NCBI GenBank assembly: GCA_012511555.1
Contig: JAAZFX010000001.1
Location: 1 to 40,267, forward strand
Reading direction: 5' to 3'
Length of the DNA stretch: 40,267 bases
From: Alcaligenaceae bacterium
Lineage (GTDB): Bacteria > Pseudomonadota > Gammaproteobacteria > Burkholderiales > Burkholderiaceae_B
A program made the position numbers and the translations under genes. Positions 30,751 through 39,851 of this stretch are shown piece after piece (the first letter of the stretch is position 1; each line of letters starts with the position of its first letter). The notes below the pieces were generated by a model, which saw only the letters and a list, made by a program, of their open reading frames with translations, did no database searches and was not told where the DNA came from.

Positions 30751-31857
30751 ATGATACGAATTTTTAATGCACCAGGCAAATACATCCAAGGTCCGGGTTT
30801 AATCAAAAAACTAGAGCAATACACGGCAAATACAGGTAACGGCAAACCTTATCTTTTAGTAGACAGCTTTATTGCACAATCATACAAATCAGATATTGTC
30901 AGCAGTTACGAAGAAAAAAACATCGCCTATCACTTTGAAGAATTTGGTTCCGAGAGTTCCCAAACGGAAGTTCAAAAGCATGTCGATAAAGTTCAACAAG
31001 ACAACTACTCTGTCATCGTCGGTATCGGCGGCGGCAAAACCATCGATACTGCCAAAGCCATTGCTCATCATACTAATTTACCGGTTTATGTTGTCCCTAC
31101 TGCAGCCTCAACCGATGCACCCACCTCTGCCCTTTCTGTTATTTACAAAGAAAATGGTGAGTTTGATCACTACTTATATCTTAGAGAAAACCCAAGCGCC
31201 GTTATTATGGATGAGGAGCTTATTGTCAATGCTCCGGTCAGACTCTTTAGAGCCGGCATGGGTGATGCTCTCGCTACTTATTACGAGGCAGATGCCGCCG
31301 GTCGCTCTTACTCAACAACAGTAGCAGGTGGTGTAGCCGGTCAAGCAGCGATGTCACTGGCGAGACTATGCTTAAGAATTCTTTTAGAAGATGGTATTAA
31401 AGCCTCCAAAGCCGTAGAAGCGCAGGTACTGACCAAAGCGGTCAGCAATGTCATTGAAGCTAATACTTTACTCTCTGGCTTAGGTTTTGAAAGCGGCGGT
31501 TTAGCGGGCGCTCATGCTATTCACAATGGTATGACTGCCATCAGAGAACTGGACGATTTATTACACGGTGAGAAAGTTGCCTTTGGCACCTTAACTCAAA
31601 TGGTTTTAGAAAATAGACCGCTTGACGAAATTGACGAGATCATCGAGTTTTGTCAGGAGTTAGGACTACCCACAAACTTTGAAGAATTAGGTATCCCGGA
31701 TGTGACCAAAGAGCAATTAATGGAAGTGGCTAAAATTGCCAATGGTGAAAATGACACTATGTCAGCGATGGGTTTTGCTGTCAGAGATGAGGATATTGTC
31801 GCTGCCATGTTTTCACTCGACAGCCTGTCTAAAGACTTAGATTGGACTCTTGAATAA
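30751..31857 (+). CDS. gldA: Glycerol dehydrogenase (iron-containing ADH family)
   Basis: 368 aa; MIRIFNAPGKYIQGPG, VGIGGGKTIDTAKAIAH, VPTAASTDAPTSALSV, GGLAGAHAIHNGMT. Confidence 0.93.
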   Translation: MIRIFNAPGKYIQGPGLIKKLEQYTANTGNGKPYLLVDSFIAQSYKSDIVSSYEEKNIAYHFEEFGSESSQTEVQKHVDKVQQDNYSVIVGIGGGKTIDTAKAIAHHTNLPVYVVPTAASTDAPTSALSVIYKENGEFDHYLYLRENPSAVIMDEELIVNAPVRLFRAGMGDALATYYEADAAGRSYSTTVAGGVAGQAAMSLARLCLRILLEDGIKASKAVEAQVLTKAVSNVIEANTLLSGLGFESGGLAGAHAIHNGMTAIRELDDLLHGEKVAFGTLTQMVLENRPLDEIDEIIEFCQELGLPTNFEELGIPDVTKEQLMEVAKIANGENDTMSAMGFAVRDEDIVAAMFSLDSLSKDLDWTLE

Positions 31858-31894
31858 GTTTCCAAATATCTGAATAGGCGTTAGTTAAAGTCAA

Positions 31895-31929
31895 GCATAA
31901 AGCACCCGAACTTCCGGGTGCTTTATGCT
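31895..31929. terminator. Terminator between convergent gldA and DUF1269-like gene
   Basis: GCATAAAGCACCCG aacttc CGGGTGCTTTATGC inverted repeat. Confidence 0.85.
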
Positions 31930-31985
31930 TTCATCAAAAATAGCTAATTACAAACTCTAGGCTGTTTCTTGCTGAAAAAACTTAA

Positions 31986-32603
31986 TTAATCAAACTTGTC
32001 TTTCAACTTTTCAAACTGCTCTTTAATGCCATCACGGATATCTTCGAGCTTATCTTTAAACTCTTCTTTGCGATCGTCGGAGGCTTTTTTCTTGGCTTCT
32101 TTTTCTACGCTTTGTTGGAACTCTTCAACCTGCTTAACTTCCTGCTGAACTACAGCTGCATCAAAGCGTTCGATTTCCACATCGAACTTAGTTAGTTTGC
32201 TGTTGATTGCATCTACTTCACTTTCTTGCGCTAATGCAATAATGGCGTATTCGTTATTTCCTAACTTGTCAGCGATATTCGTCATCATTTTGATATTTTT
32301 CTTAAAATCGGATAAGTCGATACTGTAACCAATCAGTCCACCGGTACTAAGACCCAATAAAATACCCAATGGACCGCCAATAATACCAACTAGCGCACCA
32401 ATCCAAGTACCTCTTAGCGTATCGTCACGTGTCTCAACACCTGTATCAAAAGAGTCTTCAATCTTTATACGACCGTCTTTATTACTTACCAGCATTGCTT
32501 GTGAGACAACAGAGCCGACACGAATAGGCTCTTGGCGTAATTCCGTCATTGCCTGAAAGGCTTCACTTTCTACTTTAAAAATAGCTAATACAACATTTTC
32601 CAT
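31986..32603 (-). CDS. DUF1269-like protein with glycine-rich hydrophobic segment and charged coiled-coil C-terminus
   Basis: 205 aa; VLAIFKVESEAFQAMTEL N-terminus, IGALVGIIGGPLGILLGLSTGGLIG, KKKASDDRKEEFKDKLEDIRDGIKEQFEKLKDKFD tail. Confidence 0.65.
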   Translation of the reverse strand: MENVVLAIFKVESEAFQAMTELRQEPIRVGSVVSQAMLVSNKDGRIKIEDSFDTGVETRDDTLRGTWIGALVGIIGGPLGILLGLSTGGLIGYSIDLSDFKKNIKMMTNIADKLGNNEYAIIALAQESEVDAINSKLTKFDVEIERFDAAVVQQEVKQVEEFQQSVEKEAKKKASDDRKEEFKDKLEDIRDGIKEQFEKLKDKFD

Positions 32604-32718
32604 CAGAAGCTCCTGAACGTTAAGTGAGGGGAAAAGAATAACTGGTTAATTATAAGTCTTTTGTTGACTAGGCAGTTATTAATCAACAATTAAGTATTGT
32701 CCTTTTAAAAAGACAACT

Positions 32719-32748
32719 TATCACTTTTCGCCACGCGAAAAACTGATA
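32719..32748. other. Intergenic stem-loop
   Basis: TATCA-c-TTTTCGC-CAC-GCGAAAA-ac-TGATA, 12 bp in two segments; between divergent DUF1269-like gene and dehydrogenase small subunit. Confidence 0.5.
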
Positions 32749-32934
32749 TTAAAATAGCTATTACCGATGCTTTATTGAGGTATGTCAAGACTTTTCATTT
32801 ATTTTCATTATCTGAAAACTCAAAATTGCTTACCTTTGATGATAGACAAGTATGGATCGCAGGAGTAGACTCTAAGTCAAGCACACACTATTTTGGCTAG
32901 ACCATATCAGTGGTCGCCAGATAAGGTAGGTACT

Positions 32935-33450
32935 ATGAAATGCCCCATATTCAAACATGACTCCTGTAGTGGGCCGGATCATGGCCGCAGACGACTTTTA
33001 GGCGGCATGTTGTCCGCTTACACCATCACCTTAATTCCTTGGGCTGTCTCCCTGCCCGTACACGCACAGAGTGAAGGCTCTTTTCTCGCTTTATCAGCAA
33101 TTTTGGTAGGCAGAGAGGCCTTAGACACAGAACTTGCTACCCGTTATTACGACGCTCTGTCAGCAAATGACCCCGAATTTCCAAGCAAAGTTACCGCATT
33201 ATTAAATCTGATCAATACGCAACACATTGATCCCCTCCAACTGCAAAAAACACTCGACGAACAGCATCAAGACCTAGCCACCGTTCCACGCCAAATCGTC
33301 ACCGCTTGGTACGCGGGCGTCGTTGCCGAATCAACCGGGGCAATATGCCTTGCCTATGAATTGGCTTTGATGAGTGTCGTCACTGAAGACAAGCTGCGTC
33401 CACCAACCTACGCCTATGGTGCTTATGGTAGCTGGCAGAAAAAGCCTTAA
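32935..33450 (+). CDS. Gluconate/sorbitol dehydrogenase-like small subunit, TAT signal
   Basis: Start MKCPIFKH at 32935; twin-Arg RRRLLGGMLSAYTITLIPW signal; C-terminal ATVPRQIVTAWYAGVV...YELALMSVV like small subunits of FAD-dependent membrane dehydrogenases; followed by GMC gene. Confidence 0.72.
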   Translation: MKCPIFKHDSCSGPDHGRRRLLGGMLSAYTITLIPWAVSLPVHAQSEGSFLALSAILVGREALDTELATRYYDALSANDPEFPSKVTALLNLINTQHIDPLQLQKTLDEQHQDLATVPRQIVTAWYAGVVAESTGAICLAYELALMSVVTEDKLRPPTYAYGAYGSWQKKP

Positions 33451-33468
33451 CTAAGGCTTTTCTCTTAA
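33440..33468 (+). terminator. Terminator-like hairpin spanning the small-subunit stop codon
   Basis: AAAAGCCTTA-AC-TAAGGCTTTT (33440-33461, 10 bp inverted repeat) followed by CTCTT; contains the TAA stop at 33448. Confidence 0.6.
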
Positions 33469-33516
33469 CTACGTAGTGTCGTTTTAACAAATTAATATAT
33501 TTGCATCGAGGAATAT

Positions 33517-34416
33517 ATGACTGAAGAATTATCTGCAGATTACGTTGTTGTTGGCTCCGGCATTTGTGGTGCCTTGCTCGCTCGCCGTCTTGCTTTACAA
33601 GGTGCCTCAGTACTGATGTTGGAAGCTGGTCCCCGTGTTAGTCGAGATGAACTCGTTGCACGCTTTCGCAACGCGCCCCTGAAAAACAACTGAATGGCAC
33701 CTTACCCTGCCGTTGACTGGGCTCCTCATCCCATTTATCGTCCTGTTAAAAATAACTACTTGGAGCAGGCAGGACCTTATCCCTACGAAGCTGAGTATAT
33801 CCGCATGGTTGGCGGCACAACTTGGCACTGGGCGGCACACTGTTGGCGCTTGGTACTCAATGATATGCGCATGCAATCACTATACGGTGTCGGTGTCGAC
33901 TGGCCTTTTGGCTATGATGAGCTTGAACCCTTCTACCATGAGTCAGAAGAACTTATGGGTGTTTCAGGTCTACCGAACACAGGCTCACCACGCAACCTGC
34001 CATTTCCAATGGAACCGGTTGCCGAAGTTTGGGCAACGAAACGTATCCGCGAGCGTCTGGCTATAGGTGGTTATGAAGTTGTTGGTAATACCACGGCCCG
34101 AAACAGTCGTGGCTACCATGGTCGTCCTCCCTGTTGTGGTAATAACAGCTGTCAACCCATCTGCCCGATTGATGCTCAATATCATGGCGGTATTGCAGTA
34201 TCCGATGCTGAAGCAGCCGGTGTTAAATTACTGGCAAACGCGGTAGTCTACAAGCTTGAGCATGATGAAAAAGGACGCATCACGGCTGCGCTATTTTATG
34301 ACCAAAACAAAGTGTCACACCGCGTCACCGGCGATACCTTTATTCTCGCTGCCAATGCCATTGAAACACCTAAATTATTATTACTCTCAGCCAGTGACAA
34401 CTATCCTGCCAGATAG
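33517..34416 (+). pseudogene. GMC-family FAD-dependent dehydrogenase large subunit, disrupted and C-terminally truncated
   Basis: From ATG 33517: MTEELSADYVVVGSGICGALLARRLALQGASVLMLEAGPRVSRDELVARFRNAPLKNN*MAPYPAVDWAPHP... with in-frame TGA at 33691 and continuous homology-like reading to TAG 34414. Ends after LAANAIETPKLLLLSASDNYPAR, so the substrate-domain half is missing. Confidence 0.88.
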
Positions 34417-34440
34417 GGGATCCTCCCCACCCTAACTCAA

Positions 34441-34932
34441 TTACAAAAGTGACACCAACTCACGTTTATATTCAGCAACACTGGCGGACTTCTCAAGAGG
34501 CAATTCTTTTTGCTGAAGCTCTAATTCATCAAGAATCAAGACTGCCAGCTGTATTGCTTCTTCCTCTCTGCCATAAAGATCTTGGTCAAAATTTAATCCG
34601 GGAATCACCTGATCCATTGCCATACCGAGGCACCAATTTTCCAAAAATTCAGCTAAGTCAATACGCTCAATCTCAAATTCTTCCCACTCATCACGCTGAC
34701 AGATTTTAGCGCGTTGCTCTGAAGACCAAAAACACAATACGGGACAATCCTCCCCATCATCGTCGCTAAAATCAGCTGAAGCGCATAAAGCGCTTTCATT
34801 GCCATCCTTGCTGCTTAAGGTGAAAACCACCTCATTTTCCACAACTTCCTGAACAAATATAGTGAGATCCTTATCCGTTTCGACAGAATTTTCTGACATG
34901 ACATTTACCTTATTAAAATGAATTAAACTCAT
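34441..34932 (-). CDS. DUF2750-like protein
   Basis: 163 aa acidic; VLCFWSSEQRAKICQRDEWEEFEIERIDLAEFLENWCLGMAMDQVIPGLNFDQDLYG fits the DUF2750 pattern. Internal start MSENSVETDK also possible. Confidence 0.65.
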   Translation of the reverse strand: MSLIHFNKVNVMSENSVETDKDLTIFVQEVVENEVVFTLSSKDGNESALCASADFSDDDGEDCPVLCFWSSEQRAKICQRDEWEEFEIERIDLAEFLENWCLGMAMDQVIPGLNFDQDLYGREEEAIQLAVLILDELELQQKELPLEKSASVAEYKRELVSLL

Positions 34933-34959
34933 AGAGAATGAGCACTGGAAGAGATTTTA

Positions 34960-35991
34960 CTACGCTTCTTTCAAATCCTTGATAAACTCCTCTACCTTAT
35001 TTGCATCCGTTGCCCAAGAAGTAATCAATCTAATGGCAGACTGCTGTTCATCAACCTCTTTCCATACATAAAAAAGATATTTCTCGCTCAACTTATCAAT
35101 AACATCGTTTGGTAAAATTGGAAATATCTGATTAGTAGTGGAATTTGTTAAAAACTTAAATCCTTTTTCTTTTACAGCATCAGCAATTTTCATCGCCATG
35201 TCATTAGCGTATTTTGCCAAGTCAAAATACAAATTGTCTTTAAAAAGTTCCAGAAACTGTATAGCAAGCACACGACCTTTGGCTAGCATTGCACCTTTTT
35301 GTTTGATAGCAAACTCAAACTCATAGGCTAAATCAGGTTTATTAAAGACAATTGCTTCTCCAAGTAATGCACCATTTTTTGTGGCTCCTATATAAAACAC
35401 GTCCGTTAGTCGTGAAACATCAGCCAATGTTAAGTCATTGCTCTGTGCTGTCAGCGCATGCCCTAGTCTTGCCCCATCCAAGTACAGCAACAAGTCTTTT
35501 GATTTACAGAAGGTATATAGATTTTCTAACTCAGCTTTTGTATAAATTGTGCCAATCTCAGTAGAATTGGAAATAAAAACTACTCGAGGTTTTACAACAT
35601 GCGGTTTTAAACCATATTCATTTAATGCTTGTTGTACATCGGCAGGTGTCAGCTTTCCGTCATCAGTATCAACAGTAATTACTTTATGCCCTGTCGCTTC
35701 TATGGCTCCTGTTTCATTAGCTGATATATGTGCCGTCTTCGCACTTATCACCGCTTCATGTATGCGTAATAAAAATGACATGACAATAAGATTGCTTTGT
35801 GTACCACCTGATAAAAAGTGAATTATGGCGCTTTGATTACTGATTCTCTGCTTCAATATAGCCTTTGCCTGTTGGGAGTACTCATCCTCCCCATATCCAT
35901 GCTGTTGTACACGGTTAGTTTCTATCAGCTTATCCAGAATATTAGGATGTGCACCTTCTGAATAGTCATTTTTAAAGTTATACTTCATCAC
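34960..35991 (-). CDS. Low-specificity threonine aldolase / beta-eliminating lyase family PLP enzyme
   Basis: 343 aa; NDYSEGAHPNILDKL, FLSGGTQSNL, LLYLDGARLGHAL, FYIGATKNGALLGEAIV (PLP Lys). Confidence 0.88.
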   Translation of the reverse strand: MMKYNFKNDYSEGAHPNILDKLIETNRVQQHGYGEDEYSQQAKAILKQRISNQSAIIHFLSGGTQSNLIVMSFLLRIHEAVISAKTAHISANETGAIEATGHKVITVDTDDGKLTPADVQQALNEYGLKPHVVKPRVVFISNSTEIGTIYTKAELENLYTFCKSKDLLLYLDGARLGHALTAQSNDLTLADVSRLTDVFYIGATKNGALLGEAIVFNKPDLAYEFEFAIKQKGAMLAKGRVLAIQFLELFKDNLYFDLAKYANDMAMKIADAVKEKGFKFLTNSTTNQIFPILPNDVIDKLSEKYLFYVWKEVDEQQSAIRLITSWATDANKVEEFIKDLKEA

Positions 35992-36100
35992 TCTTCTCGG
36001 TTTTGATTATTAAATTTTGAAATTTGTCAGTATTATTTTATAACTGTCATGCCATCAGGCAGAACAGTTTATGACTTTATGATGATAGTTTTATGGCATT

Positions 36101-36138
36101 AAAAAAGCCGACACTCATTATTGTAAGGGTCGGCCTAG
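36101..36138 (-). terminator. Terminator of siderophore ABC operon
   Basis: On minus strand GCCGAC...GTCGGCTTTTTT just past the ATPase stop. Confidence 0.75.
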
Positions 36139-36157
36139 TTTTACCAAGTTGGAATGA

Positions 36158-36916
36158 TTATAAATAATGCATCACCATACTGTGACCATTAACATCAACC
36201 ACCGGTGCATCAACACCAAATAACTTTTCAAGATTTGCAGAGTTGAGCACGTCATTTGGTTTACCGTGTAAAACCAGCTCGCCCTCCTTGAGGCCAATAA
36301 TTGAATCAGCATAAGCAGAGGCATAGTTAACGTCATGTAAAACCACGATAATCGTACGTTGATGGTCATCAGCAATATGACGCAATTGACGCATCAACTT
36401 GCGAGAATGGTACATATCCAAATTATTTAAGGGTTCATCTAAAAGTAAATAATCTGTGGTCTGACAAAACACCATCGCAACCATCACGCGCTGACGCTGT
36501 CCCCCTGATAACTCAGTTAAGTAGCGACCTCGCAGTTTATACAAGTCGAAACGCTGTAAGGTCTTCTCTACAATAGCCTTGTCTTCCAATGTAGGACGTC
36601 CCTTGTGATAGGGATAACGACCGAACATCAGCATCTCCTTGACCATAATACGGCTGGTGATATGATTTTCTTGGCGCAAAATAGCGATTTTTCTAGCCAT
36701 CTCGTCATTTGGTGTTTTGCTAATGTCTAAACCGTCAATAGAGATGCAACCTTGTTTAAACTCTTGCATACGCGACATCAGAGAAAATAAAGTCGATTTA
36801 CCGGCACCATTTGGTCCCACTAAAGCAGTAATTCCACCCTGAGGAATTTCAAGGCTAACATTTTTTAAAATCTGCGTTCCACCTACTTGGAACGATACAT
36901 TATCAATTGAAATCAT
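36158..36916 (-). CDS. Iron-siderophore ABC transporter ATP-binding protein
   Basis: Start MISIDNVSFQVGG at 36916 (ORF-track start at 37024 overlaps permease). Walker A GPNGAGKST, signature LSGGQRQR, Walker B YLLLDEP. Confidence 0.93.
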   Translation of the reverse strand: MISIDNVSFQVGGTQILKNVSLEIPQGGITALVGPNGAGKSTLFSLMSRMQEFKQGCISIDGLDISKTPNDEMARKIAILRQENHITSRIMVKEMLMFGRYPYHKGRPTLEDKAIVEKTLQRFDLYKLRGRYLTELSGGQRQRVMVAMVFCQTTDYLLLDEPLNNLDMYHSRKLMRQLRHIADDHQRTIIVVLHDVNYASAYADSIIGLKEGELVLHGKPNDVLNSANLEKLFGVDAPVVDVNGHSMVMHYL

Positions 36917-36923
36917 AGAGTAA

Positions 36924-37868
36924 TTACAACGCTTTTCGTCTGAGTAAAAAGATAATAAATACGATACCGCCAAGGAATTCGACAACCACACTAAGCACCG
37001 CTTGCATGCCCAGGAAGTGCTCAAAAATCAACTGGCCCGACACTAAAATTAATGCCCCGATAAGGAAAGCAGCAGGGATTAAGATAGAATGTCGATGAGT
37101 TCCCATCAACGGATAAGCAATTCCCGAAACTAATAATCCAAAAAAGCTGACTGGACCAACTAAAGCGGTAGAAATAGACACTAAAACAGCAATTAAAAAC
37201 AGCATCAAAATCATCGAGCGCTTATAGTTAACACCAAGGTTAATCGCATGCTCACGACCCAAGGCAATCACATCTAACTCATGACGATAACGCCAAATAA
37301 TTAAACTTACCACGGCAACAATGATCAAACTGCCGCCTAACAAATCAGTTCTTACTATATTAAACTGGGCAAAGGAAACCGATTGCACGACAGCAAACTC
37401 TTCGGGATCAATAATGCGCTGCAAAAAGCTGGTTAAGCTTCTAAACAAGACACCTAAAATAACACCTGTAAGGACCATGCGATACAGATCATCCTGAGCC
37501 TTTAAAAACAGAGTAGAGAACATCACTAAGGAGGCAAAAAGCATGATGCCTACCTCAATGCCAAACTTGAAAACATGGTCTAAGATGGCATATCCCAAAC
37601 CACCAAAAACAAATATCAACACCGTTTGAATTAACAAATAGAGTGCATCAAAACCCATAATATAAGGCGTTAAGATACGATTTGAGGTGATTGTCTGGAA
37701 TAAAATCGTAGAAATCGCAATGGCATAAGCAACTACTAACAGTGCGACTAACTTACCACCTCTAAAAGGCAAGACAAAATCCCAATGTCCCCCCGATTTG
37801 ACGGTCATAAATAACGCCATCGAAACGAGTAAAGCCACGGTTAAAAATAGTAATTTACGCGTTTGCAT
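36924..37868 (-). CDS. Iron-siderophore ABC transporter permease (FecCD family)
   Basis: Start MQTRKLLFLTVALL at 37868; multiple TM helices, ALGREHAINLGVNYKRSM, GPVSFFGLLV. Confidence 0.92.
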   Translation of the reverse strand: MQTRKLLFLTVALLVSMALFMTVKSGGHWDFVLPFRGGKLVALLVVAYAIAISTILFQTITSNRILTPYIMGFDALYLLIQTVLIFVFGGLGYAILDHVFKFGIEVGIMLFASLVMFSTLFLKAQDDLYRMVLTGVILGVLFRSLTSFLQRIIDPEEFAVVQSVSFAQFNIVRTDLLGGSLIIVAVVSLIIWRYRHELDVIALGREHAINLGVNYKRSMILMLFLIAVLVSISTALVGPVSFFGLLVSGIAYPLMGTHRHSILIPAAFLIGALILVSGQLIFEHFLGMQAVLSVVVEFLGGIVFIIFLLRRKAL

Positions 37869-38826
37869 GGTGCTTACGGCCACGTCTAGGACGTGCATAT
37901 AAAAGATAAAGAAAGAGAATGGTGCCAACAATACCGATAATGGTACCGACCGGAATCTCATAAGGATAATTAATTAAGCGACTACCAATATCACACGCTA
38001 AAACCAATGCACCACCACTTAACATATTCCACGGCAAAGCTTGACGGACATTATCACCCATAATACGGCTAACAATATTTGGCACTACCAGACCGACAAA
38101 AGGGATAGCTCCGACCGTCACTACGACAATGGCAGAAATCAAGGCCACAATCAATAAACCGATCGAGGTAATCATATTATGATTTAAGCCCAAATTAGTA
38201 CTGATTTCCTTACCTAAACCAGCGATCGTAAATTGATTGGAAAAGAGATAAGCCAAAGCACATAAAAAAGCGGTAATCCATAGCAGCTCGTAACGACCAA
38301 CCAAGACACTGGAAAAGTCCCCAATAAACCAAGCCACCAGATACTGCATCATATCGTATTCGTAAGCGATGAAAGTAGCTACCGCACCAAGCACACCACC
38401 ATAAATAATACCAACCAGTGGCGCTAATAACTTTGCTGTCGGCGGCAAGACTCTAACAATAGCCATAAATCCAGCAAGGCCTATAACAGCAGCGACACAA
38501 GCAACCAACATTTTATCAAAAACACTACTTTGTGGCACCAGGAGAGTAATCAACAACAGGCCCAAGGTCGCCGCTTGAGTTGTACCAGTCATTGATGGCT
38601 CAACAAAGCGATTGCGCATCAGCATCTGCATAATCAAACCAGCGTTGGCCATTGACATACCCGTCAAAATAACCGAGGCGGTTCGAGGAATACGACTCGC
38701 AAAAAACACCTCACGAGCTGCAGCGTCCTCAAGAAGCAGGGTAAATGAAACGTCACTGACCCCAACAAAAAGACTAATTATTATTAAGACAATAAAGACT
38801 ATTATTGCCAGTATTCGCCATACCAT
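37855..38826 (-). CDS. Iron-siderophore ABC transporter permease (FecCD family)
   Basis: 323 aa; SRIPRTASVILTGMSMANAGLIMQMLMRNRFVEPSMTG, GAIPFVGLVVPNIVSRIMG. Confidence 0.94.
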   Translation of the reverse strand: MVWRILAIIVFIVLIIISLFVGVSDVSFTLLLEDAAAREVFFASRIPRTASVILTGMSMANAGLIMQMLMRNRFVEPSMTGTTQAATLGLLLITLLVPQSSVFDKMLVACVAAVIGLAGFMAIVRVLPPTAKLLAPLVGIIYGGVLGAVATFIAYEYDMMQYLVAWFIGDFSSVLVGRYELLWITAFLCALAYLFSNQFTIAGLGKEISTNLGLNHNMITSIGLLIVALISAIVVVTVGAIPFVGLVVPNIVSRIMGDNVRQALPWNMLSGGALVLACDIGSRLINYPYEIPVGTIIGIVGTILFLYLLYARPRRGRKHHANA

Positions 38827-38870
38827 GTTTTTATCGTTATAACCTGTTAGTGCTGCACTTTAAATATCTG

Positions 38871-38904
38871 AAACGCTTCATACCTGAAAAGGCATGAAGC
38901 GTTT
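38871..38904 (-). promoter_or_regulatory. Intercistronic hairpin between siderophore SBP and permease genes
   Basis: AAACGCTTCAT-a-CCT-GAAA-AGG-c-ATGAAGCGTTT, 14 bp stem with one mismatch; weak T-tail on the minus strand. Confidence 0.7.
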
Positions 38905-38930
38905 ATATAATACAAGATCAAAGTATAACG

Positions 38931-39851
38931 TTATTTGGCTTCTGCTTTTTGAACTGCATCACGCAATAACTTAAGTTCAAGCATCATTTGCTGATAACCA
39001 CCGGAAGCTAAGTAAGAAGAAGTATCTAAGTAAATAATACGATCATTTTTGAAAGCTTTGGTGTCTCTCAGTAGCGCATTATCAAGAACAGCTCTGGCAT
39101 TTTCGCCCTTACCCTCTACTGCAGTCGTACGGTCCATCACAATCAACCACTCAGGGTCTAATTTACGAATAAACTCAAAGGAAACAGGCTGACCGTGACG
39201 CGCTGTACTATCTGTGTTGTCAGCAGCTTCCCAACCAAAGTCATTAAATAAATAACCAAAACGTGACTGTGCACCATGTGAAGCAATCTTGGTACCATTG
39301 ACCATGATCATAAGCGCACTGCCTTGATCTTTAACGATCTCTTTAGTAAGAGCCAATTCCTTGGTAAGATTTTCTTGTAACTCAGCAGCAAGCTCTTCTT
39401 TGCCAAATAACTTACCTAATTCAGAAAGCAATTTTTGAGAGTTATCTACTGATACACCAGTATTGGTCACATCAACCACTGGAGCTAGCTTAGCGATCAC
39501 ATCATAGTTGGGAGCCATGCGACCACCAATGATGATAGCTTCTGGTTTCAAACGATTTAAAGCCTCTAAATCCGGCTCGAACAAGGTACCGACTTCAACC
39601 GAATCAGCTTGTTTAGCATCTCTTAGGTAATCAACAAGGATATTAGAAACAATACCTTTAGGTGTTACGCCTAAGGCAGTCAGAGTATCTAATGCTGCAT
39701 TATCATAAACGGCGACATTGCTACCAACTGGGGCTTCAAAAGTTACTGTACCACGTGCTGTTTCTACTTCAACTGCGGTTTGTGCAGATACCGCACCCGA
39801 AAACACTAAACCGGCTGCGCAAAACTTTAAGAAAAATTTATTAAGCTTCAT
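38931..39851 (-). CDS. Ferric-siderophore ABC transporter periplasmic binding protein (FatB/CeuE/FetB-like)
   Basis: Start MKLNKFFLKFCAAG at 39851; signal peptide ...AVSAQ; VAVYDNAALDTLTALGV, EPDLEALNRLKPEAIIIGGR. Confidence 0.92.
   Translation of the reverse strand: MKLNKFFLKFCAAGLVFSGAVSAQTAVEVETARGTVTFEAPVGSNVAVYDNAALDTLTALGVTPKGIVSNILVDYLRDAKQADSVEVGTLFEPDLEALNRLKPEAIIIGGRMAPNYDVIAKLAPVVDVTNTGVSVDNSQKLLSELGKLFGKEELAAELQENLTKELALTKEIVKDQGSALMIMVNGTKIASHGAQSRFGYLFNDFGWEAADNTDSTARHGQPVSFEFIRKLDPEWLIVMDRTTAVEGKGENARAVLDNALLRDTKAFKNDRIIYLDTSSYLASGGYQQMMLELKLLRDAVQKAEAK

Noticed and set aside
33691-33693. In-frame TGA as selenocysteine or programmed recoding
   Set aside because: No SECIS-like hairpin is obvious just downstream, the position fits a Trp/aromatic residue rather than Cys, and the gene is also truncated, so a nonsense mutation is simpler.
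33694-34416. Treating MAPYPAVDW... as an independent 240-aa gene
   Set aside because: It is in frame with the upstream FAD-binding segment from 33517, lacks its own FAD motif and has no clear SD; better explained as the second half of a disrupted GMC gene.
36917-37024. Upstream 36-aa N-terminal extension of the ABC ATPase in the ORF track
   Set aside because: It overlaps the permease coding sequence, and the canonical ATPase N-terminus begins at MISIDNVSF (36916).
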